Source: Sphaerulina vaccinii (lineage: Eukaryota; Ascomycota; Dothideomycetes; Mycosphaerellales; Mycosphaerellaceae). Taken from it: a stretch of DNA of 64,000 nt. The DNA is taken from contig JAKUDP010000023.1 in the NCBI GenBank assembly GCA_022570795.1, positions 806,001-870,000 on the forward strand, written 5' to 3'. The translations under genes and the position numbers were made by a program. Shown piece after piece: positions 53,893 to 64,000 of the stretch. The stretch's first letter is position 1; each line of letters begins with the position of its first letter. The notes under the pieces are model-generated. The model was not told where the DNA came from. It saw only the letters and a list, made by a program, of their open reading frames with translations, and did not search any database.

Positions 53893-56286
53893 ATGAGTTC
53901 TCGACCTTCGAAGCGCCAGAAAGTCGACAATGGCGCGCATAAAAGCTCCCCTGCACCATCCTTGAAGCCTGCGAAGACTCCACTCACGTACGGAAAGCAG
54001 TCAAAGTCCTCTCCGGCTGTGAACAGCACGATCGACACCAGTCCCGATGCCAAAGCCGAGTGGTTCGCGCTGAAGGCACAGATGAAGAAGAGGAAGGGCC
54101 CGCAGAAAGCCACGGGTGACTTGAGTGTATACGATGACTTCGAGGGCGCACATAAGGGCGGAAGCCCGTATGCTGCCTTTCAGAGAGGAAGCGCAGGATC
54201 GAAGAAAAAGACACTCGACCCATTGAGGAATCAGCGTGACGTTGGCGAGAGTCCAAAGAAGGCGTCAGGCGCGAGTCTAGGCTTCTTCAAGAAGTTTGGC
54301 AAGAGTCAGGAGAGTCTCAATGGCCATGGAAGTGCTGAGGATACAAACGGCGTGGCAATAGATGCCTCGAACACACCAGCGTTGCGAATAGTCGGCGAAG
54401 GAAAGGGTTGGATCACGACAACAGGACCGCCAAAAAAGACTTTCGAGGATGAGATGCGCGAGATACAAGAGCAGGCGCGACAACAGACGCGAAATGACGA
54501 CAGCGAGGATGAGTTGGCTCAACAGAGTGGCTCTAAGAGAGCCTCTGCCAGGAGATCAGGTCAAAGAGCTGCTTCAGCGAAGACCATAATACCTAGTGCT
54601 AAAGCACAACCTCTGGACCGGAGGAAGGACCCCAGCACCCGAGAAGAGTCTCTAGAGATCCCGGAAAGCGACGAAGAGGACCGCATGGACGTCGACCGGC
54701 CAGATGCGCAGTTGACTCAAGACTCACCAGATGAAATGGAGGTGGATGAAGAGATTGTAGTCAAGCCGGTAGTCAAGCCAGTATTCAAGCCAGTAGTCGC
54801 AAAGAGACCGACGATGCCTAAGAAGACCTTGGCTAAACCAAGTGGGATCGCCAAAGCTAGGACTATCGAGAACACCGAGGCGAGGCCCATGCAGGATGCA
54901 GCTGTGAAGCCAACCAGAAAGGCTGTTGCGACAGCCAAGATCTCCTTCGACGAGGATCACCTGCAATGCATACAGAAGGTTGTGCTCGAGAAGACGACTG
55001 GAAAGCGGCCGACTCTGCTTACTAATCTCGACGACGAATACGCTAAAGTGGCCACTGTCGTTACTTCAACCATAACCGCAGGCGAAAGCAACAGTATGCT
55101 GCTTATTGGCGCACGAGGATGTGGCAAGACCGCATTGATTAATCAGGTCGTACGCGAGCAAAGCAAGACGCATGCGGATGACTTTCACGTTGTACGACTT
55201 AATGGCTTCATCCACACGGACGATAAGATTGCTTTACGTGAGATCTGGAGACAGCTTGGTAAAGAAATGGAGCTCGACGAAGATGAAGCTGTCAGCAAAA
55301 ACTATGCTGACACAATGACGAGACTGCTTGCGCTCCTATCACATCCTACCGAGAACGGTATCGAGACAGAGCAGGTCACGAAGAGTGTCATTTTCATTCT
55401 GGACGAGTTCGAGCTGTTTGCAGGTCACCCGAGGCAAATGTTGCTGTACAATCTGTTCGATCTTGCCCAGAGTCGGAAAGCTCCAATTGCTGTTCTAGGC
55501 CTGACTACGAGAATTGATGTTGTTGAGAGCCTGGAAAAGCGCGTGAAATCGAGGTTCAGTCAACGATATGTGCACCTGAGCTTGTCGAAGAGCTTCAGTG
55601 CTTTCGAGCAGATATGTCGAACTGCACTGACACTCAAGCCGGATGAGATGACTAACGAAGAAACGCAACTTCTTGCTAAGGATAAGACCACGACCACACC
55701 TGCAATAGCAAATTGGAATTCTGTCATGGACCAGTTCCTGGCTTCCGACATCTGCCAAAGCCTCCTGCAAAGACTATACTACACTACAAAGTCAGTGCCC
55801 GATTTTCTAGTTTCTTTCACGATGGCGCTTGCAACACTGCCAACCGAATCACAAACCACGAACTCGGTGCTTGAGCACATCTCGACCAATATCACAAGTG
55901 CGAGTATCATACATGCTCCGGACTCGAAGCTTACGGTTTTACGCGCTCTGAGCACACTTCAACTGGCGCTCCTTGTCTGCGGCGCCCGTCTGACGAACAT
56001 CTACGACACAGACCTGGTGACCTTTGCCCTAGTCTATGAAGAGTACAAAGTCTTAGCCAGTAAGGCCAAACTTCAAGCAAGCGCGAGTGGTGGAATCGCA
56101 AGCAGCAGAGTGTGGGGCAAGAACGTCGCGAGGAATGCTTGGGAAGAGCTGATCAATGTCGGCTTGATCTTGGAAGATGGCAGGAGTGCTGGCGCAAGGA
56201 CAGGCAGAGTCGATGTCGGACTAGAAGAATTAGGTGGCTGTGGCGTCGAGCTGAGTGGTTGGGGGAAATGGTGCAAGGAGATCTGA
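53893..56286 (+). CDS. ORC4: Origin recognition complex subunit 4
   Basis: A 797-aa AAA+ subunit of the six-part complex that marks replication origins and loads Mcm2-7. I chose ATG 53893 (MSSRPSKRQKVDNGAHK). The reading frame is open farther upstream, but those codons belong to the LTR and contain no ATG. Residues 1-350 are basic and disordered with several nuclear-signal-like clusters (PSKRQKVD; SGSKRASARRSGQRAASAK). A short imperfect repeat VVKPVVKPVFKPVV lies near residues 292-306. The ATPase domain has Walker A GARGCGKTA at 406-414, Walker B FILDEFE with Asp-Glu at 504-505, and LTTRIDVVESLEKRVKSRFS as sensor/arginine-finger region. A winged-helix C-terminus follows and ends WGKWCKEI. It is a single exon. 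Confidence 0.93.
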   Translation: MSSRPSKRQKVDNGAHKSSPAPSLKPAKTPLTYGKQSKSSPAVNSTIDTSPDAKAEWFALKAQMKKRKGPQKATGDLSVYDDFEGAHKGGSPYAAFQRGSAGSKKKTLDPLRNQRDVGESPKKASGASLGFFKKFGKSQESLNGHGSAEDTNGVAIDASNTPALRIVGEGKGWITTTGPPKKTFEDEMREIQEQARQQTRNDDSEDELAQQSGSKRASARRSGQRAASAKTIIPSAKAQPLDRRKDPSTREESLEIPESDEEDRMDVDRPDAQLTQDSPDEMEVDEEIVVKPVVKPVFKPVVAKRPTMPKKTLAKPSGIAKARTIENTEARPMQDAAVKPTRKAVATAKISFDEDHLQCIQKVVLEKTTGKRPTLLTNLDDEYAKVATVVTSTITAGESNSMLLIGARGCGKTALINQVVREQSKTHADDFHVVRLNGFIHTDDKIALREIWRQLGKEMELDEDEAVSKNYADTMTRLLALLSHPTENGIETEQVTKSVIFILDEFELFAGHPRQMLLYNLFDLAQSRKAPIAVLGLTTRIDVVESLEKRVKSRFSQRYVHLSLSKSFSAFEQICRTALTLKPDEMTNEETQLLAKDKTTTTPAIANWNSVMDQFLASDICQSLLQRLYYTTKSVPDFLVSFTMALATLPTESQTTNSVLEHISTNITSASIIHAPDSKLTVLRALSTLQLALLVCGARLTNIYDTDLVTFALVYEEYKVLASKAKLQASASGGIASSRVWGKNVARNAWEELINVGLILEDGRSAGARTGRVDVGLEELGGCGVELSGWGKWCKEI

Positions 56287-56892
56287 AAGACCGAATGCCA
56301 TGCAACTATTGAAGACGAGATCAAGGTTGCAATATCGAAAGCCATTGCAGGATGCGCCACGACTGTGGTACATCGATACTGCGACTTCAGCCGCAGCTTG
56401 GTAGCACAATGGAGACAGGTATGTCACATTGAGCCATAGCAAATACATGTCGCCCACGTTGCGTGCCAAGAACGCCGTAAAGCTACAACATCATCACTTC
56501 AGCCAGCTATGACTTCGCACGGGGCAACATGCTGATGAAGTAGCTTGAATCTCTGCTGCTTTTGGATGCACTGAGCTCCTGACAACGCCTCCAGAGACTG
56601 ACTATGTTGGCCATCGTCTGGAACGACCACGGGAGCTGCAGCCCACATCACAGTCAAGATGCGAACACGTCCTGCAAGTCATCACGATCTCATGCTCAGC
56701 CGTGCTCGAAGATACCGGTGAACTACTTCGCAAAACACATCAGCTATATCGGGCACGCTAGCAGATGGTATACCATTGCCCTCGGGTATCTCGCTAGTGT
56801 ACAGACTTGGCTCGCAGATCTTATATGTCTTGGTCGACATCATACTTTAGGGTATCTCAGCACGCTACGTTCTTCTCAAACATCGTCTCAAC
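56287..56892. other. Intergenic; tyrosinase promoter
   Basis: No gene is recognised between ORC4 and tyrosinase. Short frames only. Confidence 0.4.
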
Positions 56893-58165
56893 ATGTACGC
56901 TCCGATGATAACTTGGAGCTTGCTGATACTAGCAGTGTTCGCATCAGCGACATCAAACCACAAGCCAGCTAGATGGATACCCGGCTCGACACATGAGTCA
57001 GATGCACTCGCGGAGGAAGGACTACGCAATCTGCGGAGACACCTGAAGACCAAGCCTTCCACGAGATGTTCGATAAAGACTGCTCACCGACGTAAAGAAT
57101 GGGACTCTCTGAGTGCTCACGACAAGCGAGCATATATCAAAGCTGTACAATGCTTGCAGACAGTCCCATCGATCAGTGGTAACCTCGCACCTGGAGCCAG
57201 GAGCAGATTCGACGACTTTCAAGCAGCACATATCAATCAGACCTTGACGGTACACGCTACTGTGAGCTAGCCAGATCCCTCAGCCAGCTTTAGGCATTGT
57301 GCTAATCATGCATATCGTGCAGGGCAACTTTCTAGCATGGCATCGCTACTACATCTATGCCTATGAAACCGCTCTTCGAGATGAGTGTGGCTACAAAGGA
57401 TGCCAACCTTACATCAACTGGGCTCGCCTTAGCAACTCGGTCAAGGATGCACCCATCTTTGACGGCTCCAATACATCACTTGGCACAAATGGGGCATATG
57501 AATCTGATCGCATTCCCATAGTCCTGATGTCCAGCCCCAACGTAAGCACTCCAGCTGTTCTAGATCCTCAAGGCGGAGGCGGCTGTCTCGTTTCTGGTCC
57601 ATTCGCAAACACAAAGACCAACCTCGGTCCTACTGTCAGCCTACTAGGCTACAAGAACTCTTCGTCCATACCTCCGAACCCGCGCAAAGACGGTCTAGGC
57701 TACAATCCGCGCTGCATACGCCGAGACCTGTCAGTCCAAGCCGCACAAGGCGCAAACGATGCGAATATCACCTCTCTCATCACCTCTTCATCAACAGTCG
57801 GAGCCTTCCAGACCACAATGCAAAACGCTTTCCTGTTCGCAAAGCCAGAATATGGAGTCCATACTGCTGGACACTACATCGTAGGAGGTGATCCCGGAGG
57901 TGACTTCTATACTAGTCCAGGAGATCCTTGGTTCTGGCTACATCATGCGCAGGTTGATCGTGTGTGGTGGATCTGGCAGAATCTGGGTTTGCCGCATAGA
58001 CTGCATGAGGTGGAAGGGACGATTACGTTCTTGAATGAGCCGCCGAGTAGAAATGCGACGTTGGAGGATAGATTTGATCTGGGTGTCAATGATGGCTTTG
58101 CAGGCACGACTATTGGCGAGAATTTGGACACGATGGGAGGGAGGTATTGCTATGTCTATGAGTGA
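56893..58165 (+). CDS. Secreted tyrosinase (type 3 copper monooxygenase)
   Basis: Exon 1 is 56893-57261 and the intron 57262-57322 (61 nt, GTGAGC...GCTAATC...GTGCAG). Exon 2 is 57323-58165. The product is 403 aa. The signal peptide is MYAPMITWSLLILAVFASATS. CuA ligands are His113 and His121 in FDDFQAAHINQTLTVHAT and His130 in GNFLAWHRYY; splicing is needed to join VHAT to GNF. CuB ligands are His303 and His307 in GVHTAGHYIVGG and the His pair 330-331 in DPWFWLHHAQVDRVW. The enzyme oxidises mono- and diphenols to quinones, the usual fungal role being melanin or phenol detoxification. It is short, without the C-terminal shielding domain of mushroom enzymes, like other secreted ascomycete tyrosinases. 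It is convergent with the peroxidase gene, 141 bp apart. Confidence 0.92.
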
Positions 58166-58306
58166 TGAGTAGAAGATTCTGTCTTGCAATACTATCTCTC
58201 CATTGGCAACAATCAGTCGCACACCATTTCGAAGCCACTTAGAGTTGCATAGACAGTGTCGAGCCGTAGAGATGTAACTACTGGACCATTTTCTCTCGCG
58301 ATCTTT

Positions 58307-59751
58307 TCAAGATTGAATGGCACCTGGGGCAACTGTAGCACTTTCACCACCACAGAAGCCAAAGCCAGGACAGATATCGAACTGCGAATCATCCAAATTG
58401 GTAATAGGTGGGCACGTCATCCCAGCCTTCTGCAAACCGTCTCGCAAGCTTGATGTCAACGTGCTCAACAAGGTGCCCACCAGCCCAAGATTCATGGTAA
58501 GACTAGCAATAGCATACTCCGTAGCCAAGCAAAGTGCATACTGTGCAATGTTCGACTTGTCGTATGTACCACCCGTGAGCGCACTGATGTCAATCGAAGT
58601 AAATGTGTTGATTTTGCCAGTGTTGCAGCCGACGTCCAGGATTTCAGGTTGTGTCTCGAGAAAATAGGCAAAGTCGGCCAAGAAGTATGGCAGGCTGTAT
58701 CACGCAAGGTCATTACGCTTGTACCAGTTGTCTGGGATCCTTTCGTGGCCGCGAGTGTATTGGAGATCGTCCTCGGGACCTGTAATGCCCATGAACGACT
58801 TCAAGACTTCCTTGTTAAGAACACCTTCGGGGAACTCTGCTGACTGATATGAATTAGTGGTATTCACGAGTTATACATATAACATGGACGTACCTTATTG
58901 GACATGCATCGATACATGAAGGTGAAGCCGGCTTGCGAAATGGCGATGCCCGAGAATGGTAGGTATGTGAAGTATGGATTCTTGGCAATGCTTTCATTAA
59001 ACCGCATGCCTCGAAACTCTCGGAGGACTTCAAGATTGTAGTTCGCGGTGCTAGCATCGGGCTGCATGTTGTAGAGCTGACAAGTCGATGATCAGTGGCA
59101 GTTGGTCAACTTCTACCATTTGTCACTTACCGTCATGAACTGTGACATGACAAGACCACTGTTGTCACCATACTGGTATAAATCCGGCTTGAATACTGAA
59201 CTGTCGCACTCTTGAGTGTGGTGTGAGCCACCAATGCCTGCAAGCGGACCACGCCCAGCGATGCCTCCTATACTGAAGCTTGTTCCAGTTCCGTCAACAA
59301 TAGAGCCATATGTGCCTAGAAGCGCTCCGACATCCTATGATCGAAGTCAGTCTTGGTATAAACGAAAGCTGGTCCACGTACCAATGCAAAGCCGTATACT
59401 TCGTTCGTAGCTTTGATGAACTCTGCATCTGTTGCTCTTCCGTTGTGCGGTAAGTAGCCACTACGCTTCGTCAGTCTTGAGGATTCAATCGGGAGTGACT
59501 GCTGTGCTTTACTGGTTCGCAAGAGCGTTCAATGCAGGACATGGCCCTCGATCGTCACCAGGACCCGGAGCCACCCATTTGTGCTCTCCAGACGTGCTCA
59601 CTGTTTGTGAAGCAGCATCAAATGGTGGTGGGATCAGTGGCGGAGCACCTTTGCCTTGTGGAGGCGCTGCTTCACAGGTATTGTGATTGTGAATAGGTGA
59701 TAATGCAGCAGCTAAGCCGGCAAGTGCGAGCAGTACAGTGATGCTGGACAT
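58307..59751 (-). pseudogene. Heme-thiolate (chloroperoxidase-type) peroxidase with an in-frame TGA
   Basis: Five exons: 59751-59513, 59460-59382, 59334-59131, 59076-58894 and 58843-58307. The four introns are 47-54 nt with GT...AG, and all junctions keep frame. A signal peptide (MSSITVLLALAGLAAALS) is followed by the proximal heme ligand motif GPCPALNALANHGYLPHNGR (Cys71), joined across the first intron. A Glu/Asp-containing distal region is IGGSHTQECDSSVFKPD. In exon 5 codon 283 is TGA (58702-58700) between KRNDLA and YSLPYFLADF. The frame then stays open for about 130 codons with normal family-like sequence. One change from TGG or CGA would explain it. Without it the protein would be about 412 aa. 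Relatives act as secreted peroxidases or peroxygenases on phenols and other organics. Confidence 0.75.
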
Positions 59752-60326
59752 GGCTAGTGTTTCAGAAGCGATTGACCCCGAGCACAGACAATAGTAGTTC
59801 GGGGAGCGAGGACTTATAACCTAAACCGACGCTGGCATGACTGTTGGCTCGTGGACTCGCAAGTGACGTGGGCCATTACTCAAGGTGTGGCGGAAGCACG
59901 CACGATTTGCAGATCTGGAGCTTGAGGAGGAGCATTCGTGAAGGTACTCGAAATATGTGCGTTGCAGAGCTGTGAACTTGTCGATTCCGAATGATGCCGA
60001 CTGTGTACTTTGCCTTAGTTCACAGTCCGTCACAACGTAAAACCTTGAGCTTCGCTCAAATATGGTGAAGAGCAGCACTTCCTGTGCTAAGCGAAAGCTG
60101 ACACATCGCACATTGCAGTAGCGAAAGCATGATATCTGCATTTTTCCAGCCTCGGACTGTGTGTGCAGAATGCGATTGTTGAGTATGAGACAAGGACCCA
60201 ACCCGTACCATGATGTCGTCCTTTGATTGCCGAAGACATCGTCAACCATGCTAAGATTGCCAAGAGGAGAGTGTTCTCCACAGAACTCGGTGTGTGACTG
60301 AGGGCTTCGAACTCATAGCCAGTGTA
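59752..60326. other. Intergenic; peroxidase promoter
   Basis: No convincing coding frame. It lies between the start of the minus-strand peroxidase gene and the 3' end of the minus-strand epimerase gene. A 142-codon minus frame at 59821-60249 has no family features. Confidence 0.4.
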
Positions 60327-61037
60327 TCACAACTTCTCGCTGTTCGTACCAACTTCCACAACTTGCTCACTTCCCTTATACGGTGGAATGTCGAAGCCAT
60401 ACTTTTCAGCGATATCTTTCCCGACAAATCTGCCTCCCACAAAGTGCCTTCCTTTGAACCACTTAGCGAGCGGCTTTGGCGCTGTCAGTGATATCAGAGC
60501 ATGAGGTTGATAGTCCTTGCCTGGCCCATCATCCGGCGGACCATCTTCAATATTCCAACTTGAGGGTGCGTCGACTGCAAGCACAGGAACTTTGGACCTC
60601 GCAAGTGCCTTGATCACAGCTGGAAACGGCTCTCGTACCTCACCACTGAAGCTGAAGCCAAAGATGGCATCGACAATGTAATCTGACTTGTTCATAGCAG
60701 ACTGGAAATCATCTGTACAAGGTACCTTCAGCTGTTCAAGCTGTTTTCGTAGTCGTGCGTATATTTCTGCTTTTCCTTGTTTCGGAAAATAAAGAGTGGG
60801 CTTGTAGCCGAAGTGATGCAGATGCCTCGCTGCTACCAGGCCATCACCGCCATTATTTCCAGGTCCACATGCAATGAGCACGTTTGGAGACTTCGAAGGT
60901 GGCGATAATAGGTAGAGTGCTTGTGATACACTTAAGCCAGCAAGTTCCATCAATTGATCGATCGAGAAGGCGCCGCTTGACATCAGCTCTTCGTCCAATG
61001 CAGCGGCAGCCTTGGGTCCTAAAGTGCGCAGTGCCAT
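60327..61037 (-). CDS. NNR1: NAD(P)H-hydrate epimerase
   Basis: A 236-aa YjeF_N-domain enzyme that interconverts the R and S forms of damaged NAD(P)HX so that the ATP-dependent dehydratase can repair them. It opens MALRTLGPKAAAALDEELMS with AFSIDQLMELAGLSVSQA. The Rossmann-like loop VLIACGPGNNGGDGLVAARH is at residues 53-72. Then come DYIVDAIFGFSFSGEVREPF (with the catalytic Asp of the VDA motif), VLAVDAPSSWNIEDG and ISLTAPKPLAKWF. Length fits stand-alone fungal forms. I chose ATG 61037. An in-frame upstream ATG at 61100 would add a Ser/Thr-rich basic leader (MTTFSFLCTKTTSSYHDR) that could direct a mitochondrial form, as reported for dual-localised homologues. Confidence 0.93.
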   Translation of the reverse strand: MALRTLGPKAAAALDEELMSSGAFSIDQLMELAGLSVSQALYLLSPPSKSPNVLIACGPGNNGGDGLVAARHLHHFGYKPTLYFPKQGKAEIYARLRKQLEQLKVPCTDDFQSAMNKSDYIVDAIFGFSFSGEVREPFPAVIKALARSKVPVLAVDAPSSWNIEDGPPDDGPGKDYQPHALISLTAPKPLAKWFKGRHFVGGRFVGKDIAEKYGFDIPPYKGSEQVVEVGTNSEKL

Positions 61038-61316
61038 GTTGCTTGTCCTGTCATGATAGGATGATGTTGTCTTGGTGCAAAGGAAGGAGAAGGTAGTCAT
61101 TCGAACTGGCAACTGCGATGGACCATGACGTTTTCGTGCTCACGACTGCTCCTGCAGTCTCATGACTTCCCCTTGTCGTTTCCAAGTCTCACGACACGTC
61201 CGCGTGCTCAGTTCAAAAATGTATCTACCACAATCATACTCCCTTAATTGGCTTTAGCCATCGAAAGAACAGCTCCCATCAGCGCGCAGCCATGGTAGTG
61301 TTCCGAGACGTTCAAC

Positions 61317-62141
61317 ATGGTGGACAGACTCACAGCCAGAGAGCGTGACTGGGAAAGACTCACAGCCAGACAGCGTGACTGGCTCAAAATTCCACGTTCG
61401 AGATTTGACAGTACGACCTTCGCGGCACAGGTACGATATATGGCATGTTATTGTTATATCCATACTGACTCCTACGTGTAGCCACAATGTCCTCTTCTAC
61501 AGCTTCCAGCTGAACTTCGTAACAATATCTTCGAGATGGCGCTTACCATGGAATCTGGAAACATAACAATTAACTTGGCAGATGATTCCCTGGAAGCTCC
61601 CTTGAACAGCAAGAAAGTGAACTCTGAGCTCATAGTCGCCTCGTCATTGAACATGACCTGCAAGCAAGTTCGTCATGAAACCAAGGGACTACTACAGTCC
61701 TTCAATCTGCTTCGCATCAATCTGCCTCTATGGGTACAACTTCCGGCAAGACCGACAAAGCTTAACAATGCAGTAGTGCATAACCTCAGACAGACATTAG
61801 TCGCGGACCTTCCCCAGTGGACGGGTGTCGAGGTCGATCTAGGCAGACTTCCTATTCAGAGCTTCGAACCAGCATATCGCGGCTTCTACAACGGGGAGCA
61901 GGCACTATTCAAGCTGAGAAGAGAGTTTCCTGGACTGCGACTGAAGTTGGAAGCATTCAACGCTCAGACTGGCCAAGCAGCTATATTCGGATTTGGCACC
62001 AGGAGCAAAGACGACATTCAACGCGGTTTGGAAGAGGGCATAGCTGCGAGCGCTATGTCGGAAGCCGATCATGGATGCTTGCAGGATCTAGTGGGACTTG
62101 CTCGCGTTCAGAAGATCCTTGTTGGTGAGCCTCAAAGTTGA
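61317..62141 (+). CDS. F-box-like/2EXR-family protein, 250 aa
   Basis: Exon 1 is 61317-61430. The intron is 61431-61502 (72 nt, GTACGA...TACTGACT...TCTACAG), phase 0, and exon 2 is 61503-62141. Exon 2 begins exactly with LPAELRNNIFEMALTME, the F-box-like hallmark, at the same intron position as in the members at 7905 and 10289. The second hallmark is NMTCKQVRHETKGLLQSFN. Exon 1 contains a 10-residue tandem duplication (RLTARERDWE, RLTARQRDWL) from a 30-bp direct repeat at about 61,327-61,386. The C-terminal half is mixed alpha/beta without known motifs. Two downstream genes belong to the same broad family. Confidence 0.72.
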
Positions 62142-62607
62142 GACTGTTATGCAGCTCTGTTGTATCCTGGTGGTGCACATCTTGGAGTATCGAAGATCTT
62201 GGGTACGTCTCGATAATGGAGACTTTCAAGATAGTTGGAGACTGATACCGCGACCTCGACAAAAACAACAATTTTGACAACAGCGCTGGACACTCCATAA
62301 CCAATCGACACTGCCGTGGCGGCAGTAGTCAAAAGATGTCGGTTTATCTAGGATTATTTACTTAGGCCCAGCTCTTTACGGTACCCAAGATTTAAGCATC
62401 CAGGAGAAGCAATGTGGCCTCTTGAGCCTAAGGCTGAATTATCGCGCACAAAGAGATCGTACCGTACTTAAGTCTCTTCACGCCATGAGTCATGAGAGGA
62501 ATTAATTGGGTGGGATAGCAATTTAGGATACCTAACGCTTTGTAGTCTCCTACACCGACTCACCTCCCACAGTAACAAGATCCATCATCATACAGCTCGA
62601 CCCTAAG
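62142..62607. other. Intergenic; promoter of the next family member
   Basis: No coding frame is convincing. The 40 bases before ATG 62608 are A/C-rich and leader-like. Confidence 0.4.
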
Positions 62608-63417
62608 ATGTCTTCAGAAACCGTCGAAGCACCTCCTCGCTGTGGCCTCGAGAAATGCCCACTATTCATGCTCCCTAGAGAGCTACGCGATACGATCTAC
62701 GAATACACACTATCGGGATTCGTGCCGATCCAAGTCGACCTTTCCGAGATGATGACCTTCCCTCCGAGTGAGCAGACTCGCGACGTAACAGACACTGTCG
62801 CGGGCCTTACACGCACTTGCAGCGTCATACGACAAGAATGTTCCCACATCGTCAAGGCTCAGCCGCATTTGCAACTACGACTACCTTCTCTATGGGACTG
62901 GCGGCGCAGGGAAAATTGTGGACTCGACTCAGCCTCCATCAAGAGTGAAGTCGCCACCAGGCTCAATAGTTCGCAGAGGCTCATGCTCATGCCCAAGAAT
63001 GCGACAAAGCAAGCCACTGATCGTTCCATCTTTGGTAGAGGTTGGGGTGTAGTTGACTTTGACTTGGGCATGATGGACACTACGTCCTACATGAAGCTGT
63101 ATGACGGCTTCTGGCAGGCTTCACAGATTGGACTCATGGGTATGATCAGATGGCTCCTATATGAAGCCACTCACGTTCGCCTGATTGCACAGGCTAGGCT
63201 TCGTAATGGTCAAGTCGTACACTTGGTTCTAGGAAAAGCATCTGACCAGTCCTCGGCAATTCCTTGGCCTGTGGCAGCAGATGGGTCTCCGGTGGGACCT
63301 ACAAACCAGACGATACTGAACGCTGCACGGCTTTTGAACGTGAAACACATGACGTCGGGAGGTTCGATTCTCGAAAAGGACAAGATTGAGTGCGTATACA
63401 TAGATCCGAGATACTGA
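62608..63417 (+). CDS. F-box-like/2EXR-family protein, 269 aa, single exon
   Basis: ATG 62608 (MSSETVEAPPRCGLEKCPLF). The hallmark FMLPRELRDTIYEYTLSGF lies at residues 20-38, and the second hallmark LTRTCSVIRQECSHIVKAQP at 67-86. Unlike the members with an intron just before L-R-N, this one is intronless. It has a longer tail with a helical central part (YMKLYDGFWQASQIGLMGMI) and a C-terminal KIECVYIDPRY. It is presumed to be a substrate-binding adaptor by the F-box-like start; the target is unknown. Confidence 0.75.
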   Translation: MSSETVEAPPRCGLEKCPLFMLPRELRDTIYEYTLSGFVPIQVDLSEMMTFPPSEQTRDVTDTVAGLTRTCSVIRQECSHIVKAQPHLQLRLPSLWDWRRRENCGLDSASIKSEVATRLNSSQRLMLMPKNATKQATDRSIFGRGWGVVDFDLGMMDTTSYMKLYDGFWQASQIGLMGMIRWLLYEATHVRLIAQARLRNGQVVHLVLGKASDQSSAIPWPVAADGSPVGPTNQTILNAARLLNVKHMTSGGSILEKDKIECVYIDPRY

Positions 63418-63650
63418 ATGATCTTGTGGGCGCATGGAGAGCGACGACTTTAGTGAAATGACATTGTGTTATCTTTTGGAATTTCTGTGTCTGTAACATT
63501 CGCAGGCAAAAGGGGCGGGTGCGATAGTGAAGCAAAAGCGTGTGCACAAATCTGGCAGTGACGTGAACAAGACAGAGTTTCATTCGAAATTTACACGACT
63601 TCACAAACAACAACAAACTTTCGACAAACAAGTTCTTTCTCGCCGCAGTC

Positions 63651-63953
63651 ATGAACACCCCGCGACCGGAACACAGGCCCGACACGAAAGCACCTGCGAC
63701 ACACGACGGAGATACTTCCTTTCGTTTCCTCGACCTCGCACAAGAACTGCGAGACCTCATATACAACGAATGCTACGGAGACACCATTCAGCAGGTTCCA
63801 TGTCCTCTGATTGAGACTGAGTCAATCGAGGGAAGCGACCAAAATACAAATAACGAATGCGGAGAAAGCGATGGAGACGAAGACGATACTCAAGACAATT
63901 GCTGTGCACATAGGCATGGTTTGTTCGAAGGGCTCTTCGCTGAAGTGGCCTGA
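63651..63953 (+). CDS. F-box-like/2EXR-family protein, N-terminal part or short form
   Basis: ATG 63651 follows an A/C-rich leader. The frame reads FRFLDLAQELRDLIYNECYG at residues 24-43, the family hallmark. Then comes a very acidic stretch (ECGESDGDEDDTQDNCCAHR), and it stops at 63953 after 100 codons. Family proteins are normally 200-300 aa, so either an intron near 63,930 leads to exons beyond the window or the gene is truncated. The second family hallmark is not present in the visible part. Confidence 0.55.
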   Translation: MNTPRPEHRPDTKAPATHDGDTSFRFLDLAQELRDLIYNECYGDTIQQVPCPLIETESIEGSDQNTNNECGESDGDEDDTQDNCCAHRHGLFEGLFAEVA

Positions 63954-64000
63954 GTCAATGCATGATGGCGGACAGGACAATCCCATGGAACAGCGATTCC

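Noticed and set aside
1..64000. tRNA, rRNA or CRISPR features
   Set aside because: I looked for tRNA B-box-like sequences and regularly spaced identical repeats and found no credible tRNA, rRNA segment or array. A covariance-model scan was not possible here.

Overview
The window is nuclear DNA of a filamentous ascomycete (Pezizomycotina). The evidence is short introns of 45-99 nt with GT...AG ends and CTAAC/CTGAC-like branch sites, fungal housekeeping genes (RFC2, CDC73, ORC4, a mitochondrial class 2 dihydroorotate dehydrogenase, a Dsc4-like protein), a fungal tyrosinase, an HsbA-type wall protein, and a large block degraded in the manner of repeat-induced point mutation (RIP). A dothideomycete is my best guess, but that is inference.

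Layout. 1-11 kb is accessory: two unknown proteins (2205-3368; 5475-6194 minus), then four members of one fungal F-box-like/2EXR-type family in a row (6193-11013). One carries in-frame stops, one lacks a recognisable first exon, one is split by a 347-bp hAT-like MITE, and one is intact. 11-19 kb is a housekeeping run: RFC2, a Dsc4-like gene, CDC73 and a dihydroorotate dehydrogenase with a 227-residue insertion. 19.5-28.1 kb holds a decayed CorA-like transporter, two small membrane proteins, an HsbA-type secreted protein and two adjacent coiled-coil proteins. 30-37.3 kb is a tandem cluster of three C2H2 zinc-finger proteins, each with three C-terminal fingers.

37,639-53,712 is one extremely AT-rich block that resolves into three nested LTR retrotransposons. 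A short plus-strand Ty3/Gypsy-type element (gag and protease only; 4-bp target duplication ACTG) contains a plus-strand Ty1/Copia element (40,092-45,672). It also contains a minus-strand Ty3/Gypsy element (45,985-53,381; 5-bp target duplication TATAG). All three are dead. The outer LTR pair shows mirror-image RIP: each copy is mutated on the side facing the block and nearly clean on the side facing the genes.

53.9-64 kb starts with ORC4, whose ATG lies 180 bp after the outer LTR. It continues with a secreted tyrosinase, a convergent heme-thiolate peroxidase carrying one in-frame TGA, an NAD(P)H-hydrate epimerase, and three more F-box-like/2EXR-type genes at the right edge. The genes do not form one pathway. 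The main themes are local expansion and decay of the 2EXR-like and zinc-finger families, and transposon activity followed by RIP.
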